This document shows, piece after piece, positions 18,749-27,856 of a stretch of 64,000 nt of DNA. Numbering within the stretch: the stretch's first letter is position 1; every line of letters starts with the position of its first letter. This DNA is from an uncultured Shewanella sp. Lineage in GTDB: Bacteria; Pseudomonadota; Gammaproteobacteria; Enterobacterales; Shewanellaceae. The translations under genes and the position numbers were made by a program. The notes under the pieces are model-generated. The model saw nothing but the letters and a program-made list of their open reading frames with translations. It made no database searches and was not told the origin of the DNA. The DNA is taken from contig CANNEE010000001.1 in assembly GCA_947503555.1 (NCBI GenBank), positions 547,149-611,148 on the forward strand. The letters run 5' to 3'.

Positions 18749-19927
18749 CTAGTGTGCCGACTTATCAAAGGTTGAAGAATGTTCTTGCAAGTATTTTTGC
18801 ACCAAGGCTTGGGTATCTTGATCCATATTGACGAAAGCAATCATGCCTTGGAACATGCCCGGCCAGGTATTGGCATCAAAATGCGCTTCTTCAGGTTGGG
18901 TATGACACACACTACAACTGCTGCTATAAGTTTCTTTGGCGTAATCCCATAGTGGCTGTAATTGGGTAACGAGATAATCTTTATCTGTCCAAATATTCAC
19001 TTCTACTCGTTGCCACTTAAGGCCTGTCATAGGATCTTCTTTCTCTTCAAATGTGGTTATCACCCCATCTTCCAGAGCAGCGTCCTTAGTTAATTGAGCA
19101 GAGAGAATATTCAAGCCAAAGTCATAATAAACAACACGACCTGCACCAATTTTCTTTCGCCAGCCTTCGACTGCAATCTGTACTCTATTGCCTTTCTCAC
19201 TCACAACTTTCACTTTAGTGGCAATATTTAGAGTACCCGCTTCAACATCAGTGTTTTCATTAAAAAATAGCGGCTTGGTTAGTGCTGAGAAATAAGCTTC
19301 TCCAGCTTGAAGAGTGGAGACTCCTGCACCGACTTGAGCAATAAGCTCAGGTGCTCTCGATGTCCCCATATCAGGTAGCTTATGGGCAATGCCTTTGTGA
19401 CAATCGATACAGCTCTGATCTATTTCAGCCGCTCTTTTCATCTGTTTTTGTGCAAGCTTAGACATGCTCTCCCATTTCATAGAGTCATAGTCATGGCAAT
19501 TTTTACAGGCTAAGGAGTTGTCTCGGTCAAAACGCTTCCATTCTCGGCTCGCCATCTCAAGACGCTTGTCTTCAAACTTTTCAACAGTGTTCACAGTCCC
19601 TAGTAACCAGCCCCAAACATCATGGGAAGCCTCAATTTTTCGAGCGACTTTACGGCTCCAATCATGGGGGACATGACAATCAGGGCAAGTCGCCCTAACC
19701 CCAGAGTGATTTGACCAATGCACGGTTTGTTGTAATTCCTTGTAGGGAGTGCTTTCCATACTGTGACAGCTAATGCAAAACTCTTCAGTATTGGTTGCTT
19801 CAAGAGCAGTATTGAAGCCACCCCAAAAAATGATTCCCATCAAAAATGCAGAAATGCTCACGCTACCTAATGTTAGATACTGAGCAGGCTTATTTAATGT
19901 ACGCCAGATGTTTAACAGCCATCTCAT
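18749..19927 (-). CDS. torC: Membrane-anchored pentaheme c-type cytochrome TorC
   Basis: TorC carries electrons from menaquinol to TorA. The 392-residue protein has an N-terminal membrane anchor (about residues 15-36) and five heme-binding CxxCH motifs: CISCH, CPDCH, CKNCH and CIDCH in the NapC/NirT-type N-terminal part, and CSVCH in the C-terminal domain. This matches the pentaheme TorC architecture. It begins 39 bp after torE. In E. coli the immature apocytochrome also down-regulates the operon through TorS; whether that applies here cannot be seen. Confidence 0.97.
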   Translation of the reverse strand: MRWLLNIWRTLNKPAQYLTLGSVSISAFLMGIIFWGGFNTALEATNTEEFCISCHSMESTPYKELQQTVHWSNHSGVRATCPDCHVPHDWSRKVARKIEASHDVWGWLLGTVNTVEKFEDKRLEMASREWKRFDRDNSLACKNCHDYDSMKWESMSKLAQKQMKRAAEIDQSCIDCHKGIAHKLPDMGTSRAPELIAQVGAGVSTLQAGEAYFSALTKPLFFNENTDVEAGTLNIATKVKVVSEKGNRVQIAVEGWRKKIGAGRVVYYDFGLNILSAQLTKDAALEDGVITTFEEKEDPMTGLKWQRVEVNIWTDKDYLVTQLQPLWDYAKETYSSSCSVCHTQPEEAHFDANTWPGMFQGMIAFVNMDQDTQALVQKYLQEHSSTFDKSAH

Positions 19928-19966
19928 GATTGCGTCCTCGTTATATTTTCAATATGAAATTATTAA

Positions 19967-20137
19967 TCAGTGACTTACTACGCCGCCAAAGGCTTGGATC
20001 ATCCAAATAACAAAGCCGTAGGCTCCAACAAAGACAATACTTAGAATTGGAAATAGAAATAGAATAATGGCCATTAATGCCTTTAACTCATCGCTCTTTT
20101 GGCTTGCTCTATCTGAATTAGAAGCTGAATCAGTCAT
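19967..20137 (-). CDS. torE: Small membrane protein TorE (TorE/NapE family)
   Basis: A 56-residue protein: a polar N-terminus (MTDSASNSDRASQKSDELKA) followed by a single hydrophobic helix (ALMAIILFLFPILSIVFVGA, then YGFVIWMIQAFGG). This is the size and pattern of the TorE/NapE family, single-pass inner-membrane proteins that accompany TMAO and nitrate reductases in Shewanella and support the quinol-oxidising cytochrome. It is the first gene of the torECAD operon, 39 bp upstream of torC, with a purine-rich ribosome-binding site (GAGAGTGAG). I found it by translating the spacer. Confidence 0.88.
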   Translation of the reverse strand: MTDSASNSDRASQKSDELKALMAIILFLFPILSIVFVGAYGFVIWMIQAFGGVVSH

Positions 20138-20237
20138 GTTTATCTCACTCTCAAAGGGTTGGAGTTTGCCGATAAACCTATTGTAAAGGGGTGTTGTTAA
20201 TACCTCTTACGAGGCAAATGAATCAAATCCTTGAAGA

Positions 20238-20253
20238 TATGAAAATTTATGAA
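20238..20253 (-). promoter_or_regulatory. TorR operator (tor box) upstream of torECAD
   Basis: Reading the minus strand, TTCATA-AATT-TTCATA is a perfect direct repeat with a 4-bp spacer, about 100 bp upstream of the torE start. This is the arrangement I know for TorR-binding sites in front of Shewanella torECAD, and half sites resemble the E. coli tor box TGTTCATA. A TACAAT at 20180-20185 is one candidate -10, with a poor -35, as expected for an activated promoter. Confidence 0.7.
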
Positions 20254-20412
20254 CAAACTAATCGCATAATGTATACAATTTAAATTGAGTGTATTAGAGT
20301 AAAACCGCGATCAGTTTCTTCGCCTCACTTGCAGTGCCCTCACACAAGTTGAGATAATAATTAAATCATTGTTATCACCACACCGCTCATGCGGCGTGGC
20401 ATGGAGCCCCAT

Positions 20413-22200
20413 ATGTCCCAACAAATCGCATCTCGACTCGAAGCCGTTCGCGGCGAAATGAATAAAAACAATTTAGATGCTTTTATTATTCCCCGCGCCG
20501 ATGAATACCTTGGCGAATATGTTCCTGCACACAACGAGCGCCTATTATGGATAAGTAACTTCACAGGCTCTGCGGGCATGGTCATAGTGCTAAAAGATAG
20601 CGCAGCGATATTTGTTGATGGACGTTATACGGTGCAAGTACGTCAGCAGGTCGATGGTGAGCTATTTCAATATCTGAGCCTCACTGACACACCACAAATT
20701 CCTTGGTTAATCGAGACATTAGCCAAAGGTGACAGAATCGGCATCGATGCTCGACTACACACTTTAGCTTGGTATCAAGAAGCAAAATCTGCAGTAGATA
20801 AGGCTGGATTATCCCTTGTTAATGTTGAGCAAAACCCTGTCGATCTTCACTGGCAGAATAGACCCGCACCAGTCACCACACCATATACACTGTTTAGCAA
20901 TGACAGTGCGGGCAAAACCAGTCAAGAGAAACGCCTCGAGATAGGTAAAGCCGTTCAAGAACAAGGCGCCGAAATCGCACTAATCACGGCTCTTGATTCT
21001 ATCTGCTGGCTGCTTAACCTTAGAGGCAGTGATGTACCAAGACTACCTGTGCTATTAGGTACAGCGCTACTCGACACTAATGGCAATATGACTCTCTTTG
21101 CAGACTTAGAAAAACTGCCAGAAAACCTTGTTGCTCATGTTGGTCAAGGAGTAACTGTTAAGGCAGAAGCTGAACTCGCATCGACTTTAGCCAGTCTCAA
21201 AGATAAAAAACTACTGGCCGATCCCAATAGCGCTAACGCTTGGTCACAGTTAACGGCAGAACAAGCTGGAGCGCAGTTAATTGCAGGGCTAGATCCCGTC
21301 GCATTACCTAAGGCTCAAAAAAATGATGCCGAGCTTGCTGGTATGAAAGCTTGTCATATTCGAGATGGCGTTGCCGTATCCCGTTTTCTCGCTTGGCTCG
21401 ATGCAGAAGTTCAAGCAGACAGACTATATGATGAAGGCCAACTGGCGGATAAGCTTGAAAGCTTCCGTCTAGAAGATCCCCTCTATAGAGAGCCTAGCTT
21501 TGATACCATCTCAGCAACAGGCGCAAATGCCGCCATGTGCCACTATAACCATAATGATGGCACACCTGCGCAGATGGAGCACAACAGTCTTTATCTCGTC
21601 GATTCCGGTGCTCAATATTCCGATGGCACCACGGATGTCACGCGCACCATAGCGATAGGCAATGTTAGTGACGAACAAAGAAAGATGGTGACTCTGGTAT
21701 TAAAAGGCCATATTGCACTGGATCAAGCTAAGTTCCCTAAAGGCACTTCGGGTCAACAGCTCGATGCCCTCGCGCGCCAATTTCTATGGCAACATGGCTA
21801 TGATTATGATCATGGTACAGGTCATGGCGTCGGCCACTACTTAAGTGTTCATGAAGGACCACAAAGAATTGCCAAAAATGCCAATGCAGTGCCTTTGCTA
21901 CCTGGCATGGTGGTCTCCAATGAGCCTGGCTATTACAAAGCCGATGCCTATGGTATTCGCCTAGAAAACCTAATTGCGGTAAAAGAGTGTGAGGCCTTAA
22001 AAGGGATTGAAAGAGAGATTCTTGAATTTGAAGCCTTGACGTTAATTCCTATGGATAAGCGCTTAGTCGATAAATCGCTGCTCACAGAAACTGAAATCAA
22101 CTGGTTTAATCAGTATCACCAATTAGTGTTCGATACCTTATCCCCACTTATGCAGGGTGATGAGCTAGCTTGGCTTACTCAAGCAACCCAAGCAATCTAA
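20413..22200 (+). CDS. Xaa-Pro aminopeptidase, M24B family (three-domain type)
   Basis: A 595-residue cytosolic metallopeptidase that releases N-terminal residues before proline. It has two creatinase-like N-terminal domains, then the pita-bread M24 domain with metal ligands in DSGAQYSDGTTDVTRT, GHGVGHYLSVHEGP, SNEPGYYK and IRLEN, and a short C-terminal extension. The length of about 600 residues is the long form shared with eukaryotic XPNPEP1. The ATG at 20413 follows GGAG by six bases; the frame extends eight codons upstream without a better start. It is divergent from torECAD and monocistronic. Confidence 0.93.
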   Translation: MSQQIASRLEAVRGEMNKNNLDAFIIPRADEYLGEYVPAHNERLLWISNFTGSAGMVIVLKDSAAIFVDGRYTVQVRQQVDGELFQYLSLTDTPQIPWLIETLAKGDRIGIDARLHTLAWYQEAKSAVDKAGLSLVNVEQNPVDLHWQNRPAPVTTPYTLFSNDSAGKTSQEKRLEIGKAVQEQGAEIALITALDSICWLLNLRGSDVPRLPVLLGTALLDTNGNMTLFADLEKLPENLVAHVGQGVTVKAEAELASTLASLKDKKLLADPNSANAWSQLTAEQAGAQLIAGLDPVALPKAQKNDAELAGMKACHIRDGVAVSRFLAWLDAEVQADRLYDEGQLADKLESFRLEDPLYREPSFDTISATGANAAMCHYNHNDGTPAQMEHNSLYLVDSGAQYSDGTTDVTRTIAIGNVSDEQRKMVTLVLKGHIALDQAKFPKGTSGQQLDALARQFLWQHGYDYDHGTGHGVGHYLSVHEGPQRIAKNANAVPLLPGMVVSNEPGYYKADAYGIRLENLIAVKECEALKGIEREILEFEALTLIPMDKRLVDKSLLTETEINWFNQYHQLVFDTLSPLMQGDELAWLTQATQAI

Positions 22201-22235
22201 TTATGATAGTATGATTATCTCACTAAATCATTGAT

Positions 22236-22265
22236 GAAAAAGGCAGCTCATTCGCTGCCTTTTTA
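22236..22265. terminator. Bidirectional terminator
   Basis: Stem AAAAAGGCAGC / GCTGCCTTTTT between the aminopeptidase gene (plus) and the REC-EAL gene (minus). Confidence 0.9.
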
Positions 22266-22288
22266 CTATCTTAATTTAACATTGAGTA

Positions 22289-23482
22289 CTAATAAGAGCT
22301 CACTCGACTATGTGCCTTTAACCAGCGCATCATTTCCGAAAAAGGTTTAGGCCTGCAAATTAGATACCCCTGCATCCGCAGGTTAGGAATGCCTTCTAGG
22401 TAGTTGTAATCTTCTATATCCTCAACGCCCTCTGCGACTAAAGTGATATTCAGGCTTTTACTGACCTCCTGCATCGAGCCCAAAATTGCTTGAGCTAAAG
22501 GGTCTTTACTTATTCCTTTCACCAAACTGATGTCGAGTTTAAGCTCGCTAATAGGCAAACACCTTAACTGAGACAAATTTGTATAGCCGGTACCAAAATC
22601 ATCTAATGCCACTCCAAATTTATGCATTCTTAATCGACTGATACAGGAGTGCTGACTTTCCTTATCAAGAGCTTGATTCTCGGTTATCTCAACCGTCACC
22701 TTTTGCGTATCTATTTTATTGGTTTCACAAAAATGAAATAAGCGCTTAGGCCAGCCAAATTGGGTTAACTGATTGGGGCTTAAATTAAATGACAGACTCA
22801 CATCTTTGCAATCGGGCAACTGCTTAATATCCTGCCAATCCTCAATCGCTTTTGTCAGCAAACGCTCCATTAATATATTCAGCAAATTATGTTTTTCAGC
22901 TACCTGAATAAAGCTGTCTGGCGTCAGTAATTTCAGTTGCTCACCCACCTGCACTCGACACAGAATCTCAAAACCTTTAACTTTTCCACTCGTCGCATCC
23001 ATTTGCGCTTGATAATAGGGAATAATTTTAGAATCTTTTATCGCTTCTCTTAGCTCTTCAATATCAACATGCTTAACACTGTCAGTAGCTTTGGGGGTCA
23101 TCATAGATAACCTATCAATACACGCTTTTAGTCTCTCTGAAGTCACAGGTTTAGACAATGAGCCGAGCAAGCGCAATCGCGAATTAATGACCACTTGAGA
23201 AGCGGCTTGAATGATGCGCTCTTCCATGGCCGAGGCAATAATTACTCCTCCCTTAAAGTCGATACCCTTTAACTTGGTCAACAGCTCTATGCCATCCATA
23301 TTGGGCATATGCAAGTCGACAACCACTATTTGATATTGCGCCTGATACTTTTTAAGTAGACGAATCGCATTGCGGCCATCCCAGCAGAAATCCACATTAA
23401 CGACTCCGAGTGCATTAAACTGCTGCTCTAAGGTTTTACAGGCGGTAAGAGAATCATCAATAATCAAGACATTTAAAGACAT
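22289..23482 (-). CDS. Response regulator with EAL (c-di-GMP phosphodiesterase) output domain
   Basis: A 397-residue two-domain protein. The N-terminal receiver (about 1-125) has the acidic pocket (IIDDS), the phospho-acceptor in VVVDLHMPNMDG, and a conserved Lys (LSKPV). The C-terminal EAL domain (about 150-390) keeps most catalytic residues (LSFNLSPNQL, EITENQ, LDDFGTGYTNL, LKLDISLVKG, AEGVED, QGYLICRP), but the EAL tripeptide itself reads EIL in GFEILCRVQ. The domain probably still degrades cyclic di-GMP; that substitution should be borne in mind. The ATG at 23482 follows a perfect AAGGAGG. No kinase gene is adjacent. Confidence 0.92.
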   Translation of the reverse strand: MSLNVLIIDDSLTACKTLEQQFNALGVVNVDFCWDGRNAIRLLKKYQAQYQIVVVDLHMPNMDGIELLTKLKGIDFKGGVIIASAMEERIIQAASQVVINSRLRLLGSLSKPVTSERLKACIDRLSMMTPKATDSVKHVDIEELREAIKDSKIIPYYQAQMDATSGKVKGFEILCRVQVGEQLKLLTPDSFIQVAEKHNLLNILMERLLTKAIEDWQDIKQLPDCKDVSLSFNLSPNQLTQFGWPKRLFHFCETNKIDTQKVTVEITENQALDKESQHSCISRLRMHKFGVALDDFGTGYTNLSQLRCLPISELKLDISLVKGISKDPLAQAILGSMQEVSKSLNITLVAEGVEDIEDYNYLEGIPNLRMQGYLICRPKPFSEMMRWLKAHSRVSSY

Positions 23483-23647
23483 ACAGCCTCCTTGCTTTGC
23501 CTCAATAAAGCCTAGACCATGCTTATACAGAGTCAATTTTTACCAGCAAAAGGCAACTTTTGTTGCTATTTAGCACCACTCGAATCAACCTAGATAATGT
23601 CGGTTCGACAAATAGCAGGCCAAGTAAAAGGCAAAGCACAAAAGCCA

Positions 23648-23676
23648 TCTACAGAGCTGAAAAATTTTGCTATACT
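23648..23676 (+). promoter_or_regulatory. Candidate sigma-70 promoter of the DEAD-box helicase gene
   Basis: TCTACA (23648-23653) and TATACT (23671-23676) are separated by 17 bp, and the -10 has an upstream TG (TGCTATACT). It implies a leader of about 70 nt. Confidence 0.45.
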
Positions 23677-23751
23677 CCGCGGCCGCGTTTAACGCCGAAT
23701 AAATAGACGCACTTTTTAGCTCAATAGATTGAATAGACACAGGATCAACAT

Positions 23752-25047
23752 ATGAAATTTGAATCTTTCAGTTTCGCCCCAGAAATTTTGCGCGCCGTCT
23801 CTGAATGTGGCTATCAAACCTTGACGCCAGTGCAGCGCGAAGCGATTCCCGTTATTCGACGTGGCCAAGATGTACTTGCCAGTGCCCAGACAGGTACAGG
23901 TAAAACTGCCGCCTTTGCTCTACCGATTCTGCAGAAAATGCACGATAACCCGAGTGACAGGCTTAACTCTAATACTCGCGCACTCGTGCTTGCCCCAACC
24001 AGAGAGTTGGCACAGCAGGTAGCCGATAACTTTATCGCCTATGCCAAGTATATGGATATTAAAGTACTGACGATTTTTGGTGGCGTTAAAACCAGTACTC
24101 AGGCAGCCAAGTTAAAAGAAGGTGCCGATATTATCGTTGCGACTCCTGGGCGCTTACTTGAGCATATCACTGCCTGTAACCTGAGCTTGTCCCATGTAGA
24201 CTTTTTGGTATTAGATGAAGCCGACCGTATGCTGGATATGGGCTTTATCTCAGACATTCAAAAAATCGTACAGGCTGTCAATAAGAATCGTCAAAACATG
24301 ATGTTTTCGGCGACCTTCTCAAGCTCGGTAAAACACCTTGCTAACGAGATGCTCAACAAACCTAAACTCATCAGTGTCGATGGCCAAAACACCACCGCCA
24401 GCACAGTCAGCCAAGTGGTGTATCCAGTCGAGCAGCGCCGCAAGAGTGAATTGCTATCTGAGCTCATAGGTAAAAAGAACTGGCAACAGGTATTAGTATT
24501 CACCGCCACCAGAGACGCCGCAGATGAAGTGGTCAAAGAGCTTAATCTCGATGGTATTCCAGCCTCTGTGGTGCATTCAGAAAAAGCCCAAGGTAATCGT
24601 CGCCGCGCGCTGAGAGAGTTTAAAGAAGGTAAGATCCGCGCGCTGGTGGCCACAGAAGTGGCGGCAAGAGGCTTAGATATTCAAGATCTAGAATATGTAG
24701 TTAACTATGACCTGCCTTTCTTAGCGGAAGATTATGTCCACCGTATCGGGCGCACAGGCCGCGCAGGTAAAACAGGGGTGGCCATCTCCTTTGTCAGTCG
24801 CGAAGAAGAGCGCACTCTCAAGGATATCGAAAAGCTTATTGGTCAGAAGATCAAACGTATCTCAGTACCAGGTTATGAGGTAAGCAGCAGAGATCTGCTT
24901 CTAAAACAGATCCAAAAACGCCGCAGCTTTGCTAAAAAGAAAACCCGTGACGATAATGTTACCGCCCAAGTCGCCGCTGAAAAGAGCATGGTAGGTCGCA
25001 GAGTGAAAGTAAAAAGCGGCGCCAGCAAACCGAAAAAAATCAAATAA
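23752..25047 (+). CDS. DEAD-box ATP-dependent RNA helicase, RhlE-like
   Basis: A 431-residue RNA helicase with all core motifs: Q motif (GYQTLTPVQREAIP), Walker A (AQTGTGKTA), PTRELAQQ, TPGRLLEH, DEAD box in LDEADRMLDMGF, SATF, ARGLDIQDLEYVVNYD, and HRIGRTGRAGK. A basic, lysine-rich tail follows the core, as in RhlE-type proteins that act on ribosome assembly or mRNA turnover, often in the cold. The order of motifs and short tail fit the RhlE group better than DeaD or SrmB; the subgroup is inferred. Monocistronic with its own promoter and terminator. Confidence 0.93.
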   Translation: MKFESFSFAPEILRAVSECGYQTLTPVQREAIPVIRRGQDVLASAQTGTGKTAAFALPILQKMHDNPSDRLNSNTRALVLAPTRELAQQVADNFIAYAKYMDIKVLTIFGGVKTSTQAAKLKEGADIIVATPGRLLEHITACNLSLSHVDFLVLDEADRMLDMGFISDIQKIVQAVNKNRQNMMFSATFSSSVKHLANEMLNKPKLISVDGQNTTASTVSQVVYPVEQRRKSELLSELIGKKNWQQVLVFTATRDAADEVVKELNLDGIPASVVHSEKAQGNRRRALREFKEGKIRALVATEVAARGLDIQDLEYVVNYDLPFLAEDYVHRIGRTGRAGKTGVAISFVSREEERTLKDIEKLIGQKIKRISVPGYEVSSRDLLLKQIQKRRSFAKKKTRDDNVTAQVAAEKSMVGRRVKVKSGASKPKKIK

Positions 25048-25079
25048 GCTTGGTTACTTAGGCTAATTATCAAAGCATT

Positions 25080-25112
25080 CAAAACGCCCCATTTCACTGG
25101 GGCGTTTTTTAT
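25080..25112 (+). terminator. Terminator of the helicase gene
   Basis: AAAACGCCCC and GGGGCGTTTT form the stem, followed by TTATAAC. Confidence 0.9.
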
Positions 25113-25199
25113 AACAGCATACGCTGAAATAAATAATCGACTCACTAGGTCTCATTAGGCTCCAATAACAATAACCCAAATGGGAACACAGGAAGCCTA

Positions 25200-25874
25200 A
25201 TGCTATTTCATCAAGCTAAAAACCTAAGATACGCCTTAGCCATCTGCTTTATATTGCTGGTAGCCAACCTAATACTCTCTTCTAAACTGCAAGCGAAAAT
25301 TGCAGCTAACGAAAATCAGCTGACACCACTACTCAACGGCCATCAACTACCCAATGTTGAGTTGAAACAACTTGATGGTCAATCAGTTGCTTTGACTGAG
25401 CTAACAGATAATAAACCCAGCGTGATCTTCTTTTATCGCGGTGGCTGGTGTCCATATTGCAATGCCCAAATGGGACAACTTAAAGCCATTGAGCAACAAC
25501 TTATTGATATGGGATTTCAACTTATTGGCATCTCACCTGATACACCCAAGCAGCTTAAACAGTCAGTTAAAGATAATGAGCTAAATTATCAGCTGCTTTC
25601 TGATGCAAGTCATAAAGCCTCTCAAGCTTTTGGTCTCGCCTATTTTACCAGTGAGCGCGTGACACAGAGATACACTCAAAAGATGGGAATTACTAATCCA
25701 TTAACGACAACCCCGAATGGTGAGAAACGATTAGTCCTTCCCGTACCTGCGGTTTACATCAGTGACGGCAAAGGCCTTATCCATTTTCAATATATCAATC
25801 CTAACTTCAGTGTTAGACCAGCACCTGAGCTGATATTAACTGCGGCCAAGTTGGTCAGCAATAAAGCGCTATAA
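25200..25874 (+). CDS. Peroxiredoxin-like AhpC/TSA family protein, membrane-anchored
   Basis: A 224-residue protein with an N-terminal hydrophobic segment (YALAICFILLVANLILSS) that would anchor it or export it to the periplasm. A thioredoxin-fold AhpC/TSA domain follows. Its active site is FYRGGWCPYCNAQMGQL, a CxxC pair within the peroxiredoxin-like arrangement, and later LIGISPDTPKQLKQSV is typical of the family. It probably reduces peroxides or disulfides with a thiol partner; the donor is unknown. AGGAAG lies just before the ATG at 25200. It is followed closely by a DUF2913 gene, which has its own ribosome-binding site. Confidence 0.85.
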   Translation: MLFHQAKNLRYALAICFILLVANLILSSKLQAKIAANENQLTPLLNGHQLPNVELKQLDGQSVALTELTDNKPSVIFFYRGGWCPYCNAQMGQLKAIEQQLIDMGFQLIGISPDTPKQLKQSVKDNELNYQLLSDASHKASQAFGLAYFTSERVTQRYTQKMGITNPLTTTPNGEKRLVLPVPAVYISDGKGLIHFQYINPNFSVRPAPELILTAAKLVSNKAL

Positions 25875-25940
25875 CTGATAACTTGGTAATGTGGTAACAT
25901 AGCGCCGCCGCACCTTTTCACTCACCACTGCGGCGGAGTT

Positions 25941-26579
25941 ATGATGACACAGACTAGTTATAATCAAGCTGTACTTGACCTTGCTCAAGCCGCTATCCAT
26001 GATTTAGCCCAATCCAATGCCGAGACTCACACTAAGCGCAATAGCGCTGCCCAAAGCCACTACCTTTGTAGCTGGATGGCAAAGGCACTGAAAGAGAAAC
26101 GCTTCTCCAAACTGGTAGCCAAAGATCTTGAGCTCTGGATTCGACTAGGCCGTAGTCAAGGCGCCAACGCTAAGTTAGACGAACTAATGCAGTCGATTGT
26201 CACTCAATACACTAAGGCTCAAGCCAATAGTCAAAATCTAGGTGATGCATTATCAGGGTTAATTGAAGACAGTCATGCCAATCAATGGTTAGTCGTCACC
26301 GACACTGAGCTGGAGACCAAACTGAAACTCGATGGTGATGGGCAAACCAGTCTGGTTGTTTGCGCTAAAGAGCTCGCAACTCATATCAAAGACAAACAAC
26401 TGATTAAACCTATTCGCCTCTACTTCAGAGGAGAGGAGAAAGAGCTAGTTCAGCTTGCCGATAAACACGGTTTAATGCTCAGTCAGGCCAATAAAAAATC
26501 TAGCCTAATAAAGCACCACAAAACCTATACCATTTATCCATGCAATCAACTTCCTGCTCTGGCACTGCTGGCAAACTAG
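25941..26579 (+). CDS. DUF2913 family protein
   Basis: A 212-residue soluble protein of unknown function. I place it in DUF2913 from the N-terminal pattern (HYLCSWMAKALKEKRFSK followed by KDLELWIRLGRSQG). This family is known to me from Vibrio and Shewanella. There is no signal peptide or membrane segment, and no catalytic motif I can name. Tandem ATG codons at 25941 and 25944 follow GGCGGAG. It is 66 bp downstream of the peroxiredoxin-like gene and ends in a terminator. Confidence 0.7.
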   Translation: MMTQTSYNQAVLDLAQAAIHDLAQSNAETHTKRNSAAQSHYLCSWMAKALKEKRFSKLVAKDLELWIRLGRSQGANAKLDELMQSIVTQYTKAQANSQNLGDALSGLIEDSHANQWLVVTDTELETKLKLDGDGQTSLVVCAKELATHIKDKQLIKPIRLYFRGEEKELVQLADKHGLMLSQANKKSSLIKHHKTYTIYPCNQLPALALLAN

Positions 26580-26602
26580 GGCTAACAATCACGGCACAGC
26601 AT

Positions 26603-26633
26603 AAAAAAACGAGCCTTAATGGCTCGTTTTGCA
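26603..26633. terminator. Bidirectional terminator between DUF2913 and dpaL
   Basis: Stem AAAACGAGCC / GGCTCGTTTT with an A-tract before and T-rich sequence after, between convergent genes. Confidence 0.85.
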
Positions 26634-26660
26634 TTTAATTGAAGATGATGGGCATATCAC

Positions 26661-27836
26661 TTAAAGCGGCAGTTTCCCTTGCCATACTATATCGCGGTAG
26701 CGCTGAGGATTAGTGTCACCTTCGGTACTAAAGAGCATCACCACAGAGTCTTTATTTAGTCCCAAAACTTCACTGACCACTTTTCCTTCAGGATGGGTTG
26801 CCAATAAATAGAGTAATCCCATGGTAATTGCACCAGACTCACCACTGACAACTTTAGGATCCTGCCCAAATGGGTTGCCTAAAATGCGCATACCTGTGGC
26901 ACTCACATTATCATCAACCGATGCAAATACATCGCTAGCATCACGTAGAATAGGCCAAGTCACTGGGTTAGGTTCACCACAGGCAAGCCCTGCCATGATA
27001 GAGCTTAGAGAGCCACCGACAGTAACTATCTCTCCTGCTTCGCCTGAACGGTAGATACAATCGGCCGCACTTGGCTCCGCCACAACTGTCTTAAAGTTGC
27101 CTGCGCCCAGCTTATCAACCAGATAACCTAATACACCACCAGCCAGAGAGCCCACACCCGCTTGTAAAAAAACATGGGTTGGCATCTGCTCTTGGTGCAT
27201 TTCAAGCTCAGTCACAGCCTCATCAGCCATGGTCATATAACCTTGAGAGATCCAAGTTGGGATCTTGTCATAACCTTCCCATGCAGTGTCTTGTACTAAG
27301 GTCCAGCCCTTTTCTTCTGCCGTTTGATTGGCTAGACGCACTGTATCGTCATAGTTCACATCGGTAACAATACATTCGGCACCTAAGCCTCGAATACGAT
27401 CAACACTGGCCTGAGGTGAGCCTTTTGGCATATACACCACAGCCTTTTGTCCCATTTCACGGGCAGCCCACGCAATACCGGTACCATGATTACCTGCGGT
27501 CGCTGTGGTAAAAGTCAAAGGTTCAGGCAGCTTTTGCGATACTGTCTTCAAATCAATTTCATTGATATCGACACCAAGATGCTCAGCAAGGAGCTGACCT
27601 AAAGCATAGGAACCACCTAATACCTTAAAGGCGTTTAGGCCGAATCGATGGGATTCATCTTTCACCCATATCGCTTTAACGCCTAACCGCTCTGCTAAAT
27701 TTGGCAATGACACTAATGGCGTTGGCTGATAGCCCTCGATCTGACTGTGAAAGCCACGGGCTGATTGAGCGATAGCTTGAGTGAATAAAGGGCTTTTTTC
27801 ACCAGAGAAAAATTGATTACTTAATAATTTAAACAT
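26661..27836 (-). CDS. dpaL: Diaminopropionate ammonia-lyase
   Basis: A PLP enzyme that converts D- or L-2,3-diaminopropionate to pyruvate and two ammonia, through a 2-aminoacrylate intermediate. The 391-residue product is close to the length of E. coli YgeX/DpaL. The PLP lysine is in FGLNAFKVLGGSYALG, the phosphate-binding glycine loop in AGVGSLAGGVLGYL, and TATAGNHGTGIAWAAREMGQ is typical of the fold. The ATG at 27836 is preferred over a GTG three codons upstream; neither has a strong Shine-Dalgarno sequence. It follows ridA, with a terminator-like hairpin between them. Confidence 0.93.
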   Translation of the reverse strand: MFKLLSNQFFSGEKSPLFTQAIAQSARGFHSQIEGYQPTPLVSLPNLAERLGVKAIWVKDESHRFGLNAFKVLGGSYALGQLLAEHLGVDINEIDLKTVSQKLPEPLTFTTATAGNHGTGIAWAAREMGQKAVVYMPKGSPQASVDRIRGLGAECIVTDVNYDDTVRLANQTAEEKGWTLVQDTAWEGYDKIPTWISQGYMTMADEAVTELEMHQEQMPTHVFLQAGVGSLAGGVLGYLVDKLGAGNFKTVVAEPSAADCIYRSGEAGEIVTVGGSLSSIMAGLACGEPNPVTWPILRDASDVFASVDDNVSATGMRILGNPFGQDPKVVSGESGAITMGLLYLLATHPEGKVVSEVLGLNKDSVVMLFSTEGDTNPQRYRDIVWQGKLPL

Positions 27837-27856
27837 CACAATCACCGAGGTAGAAA

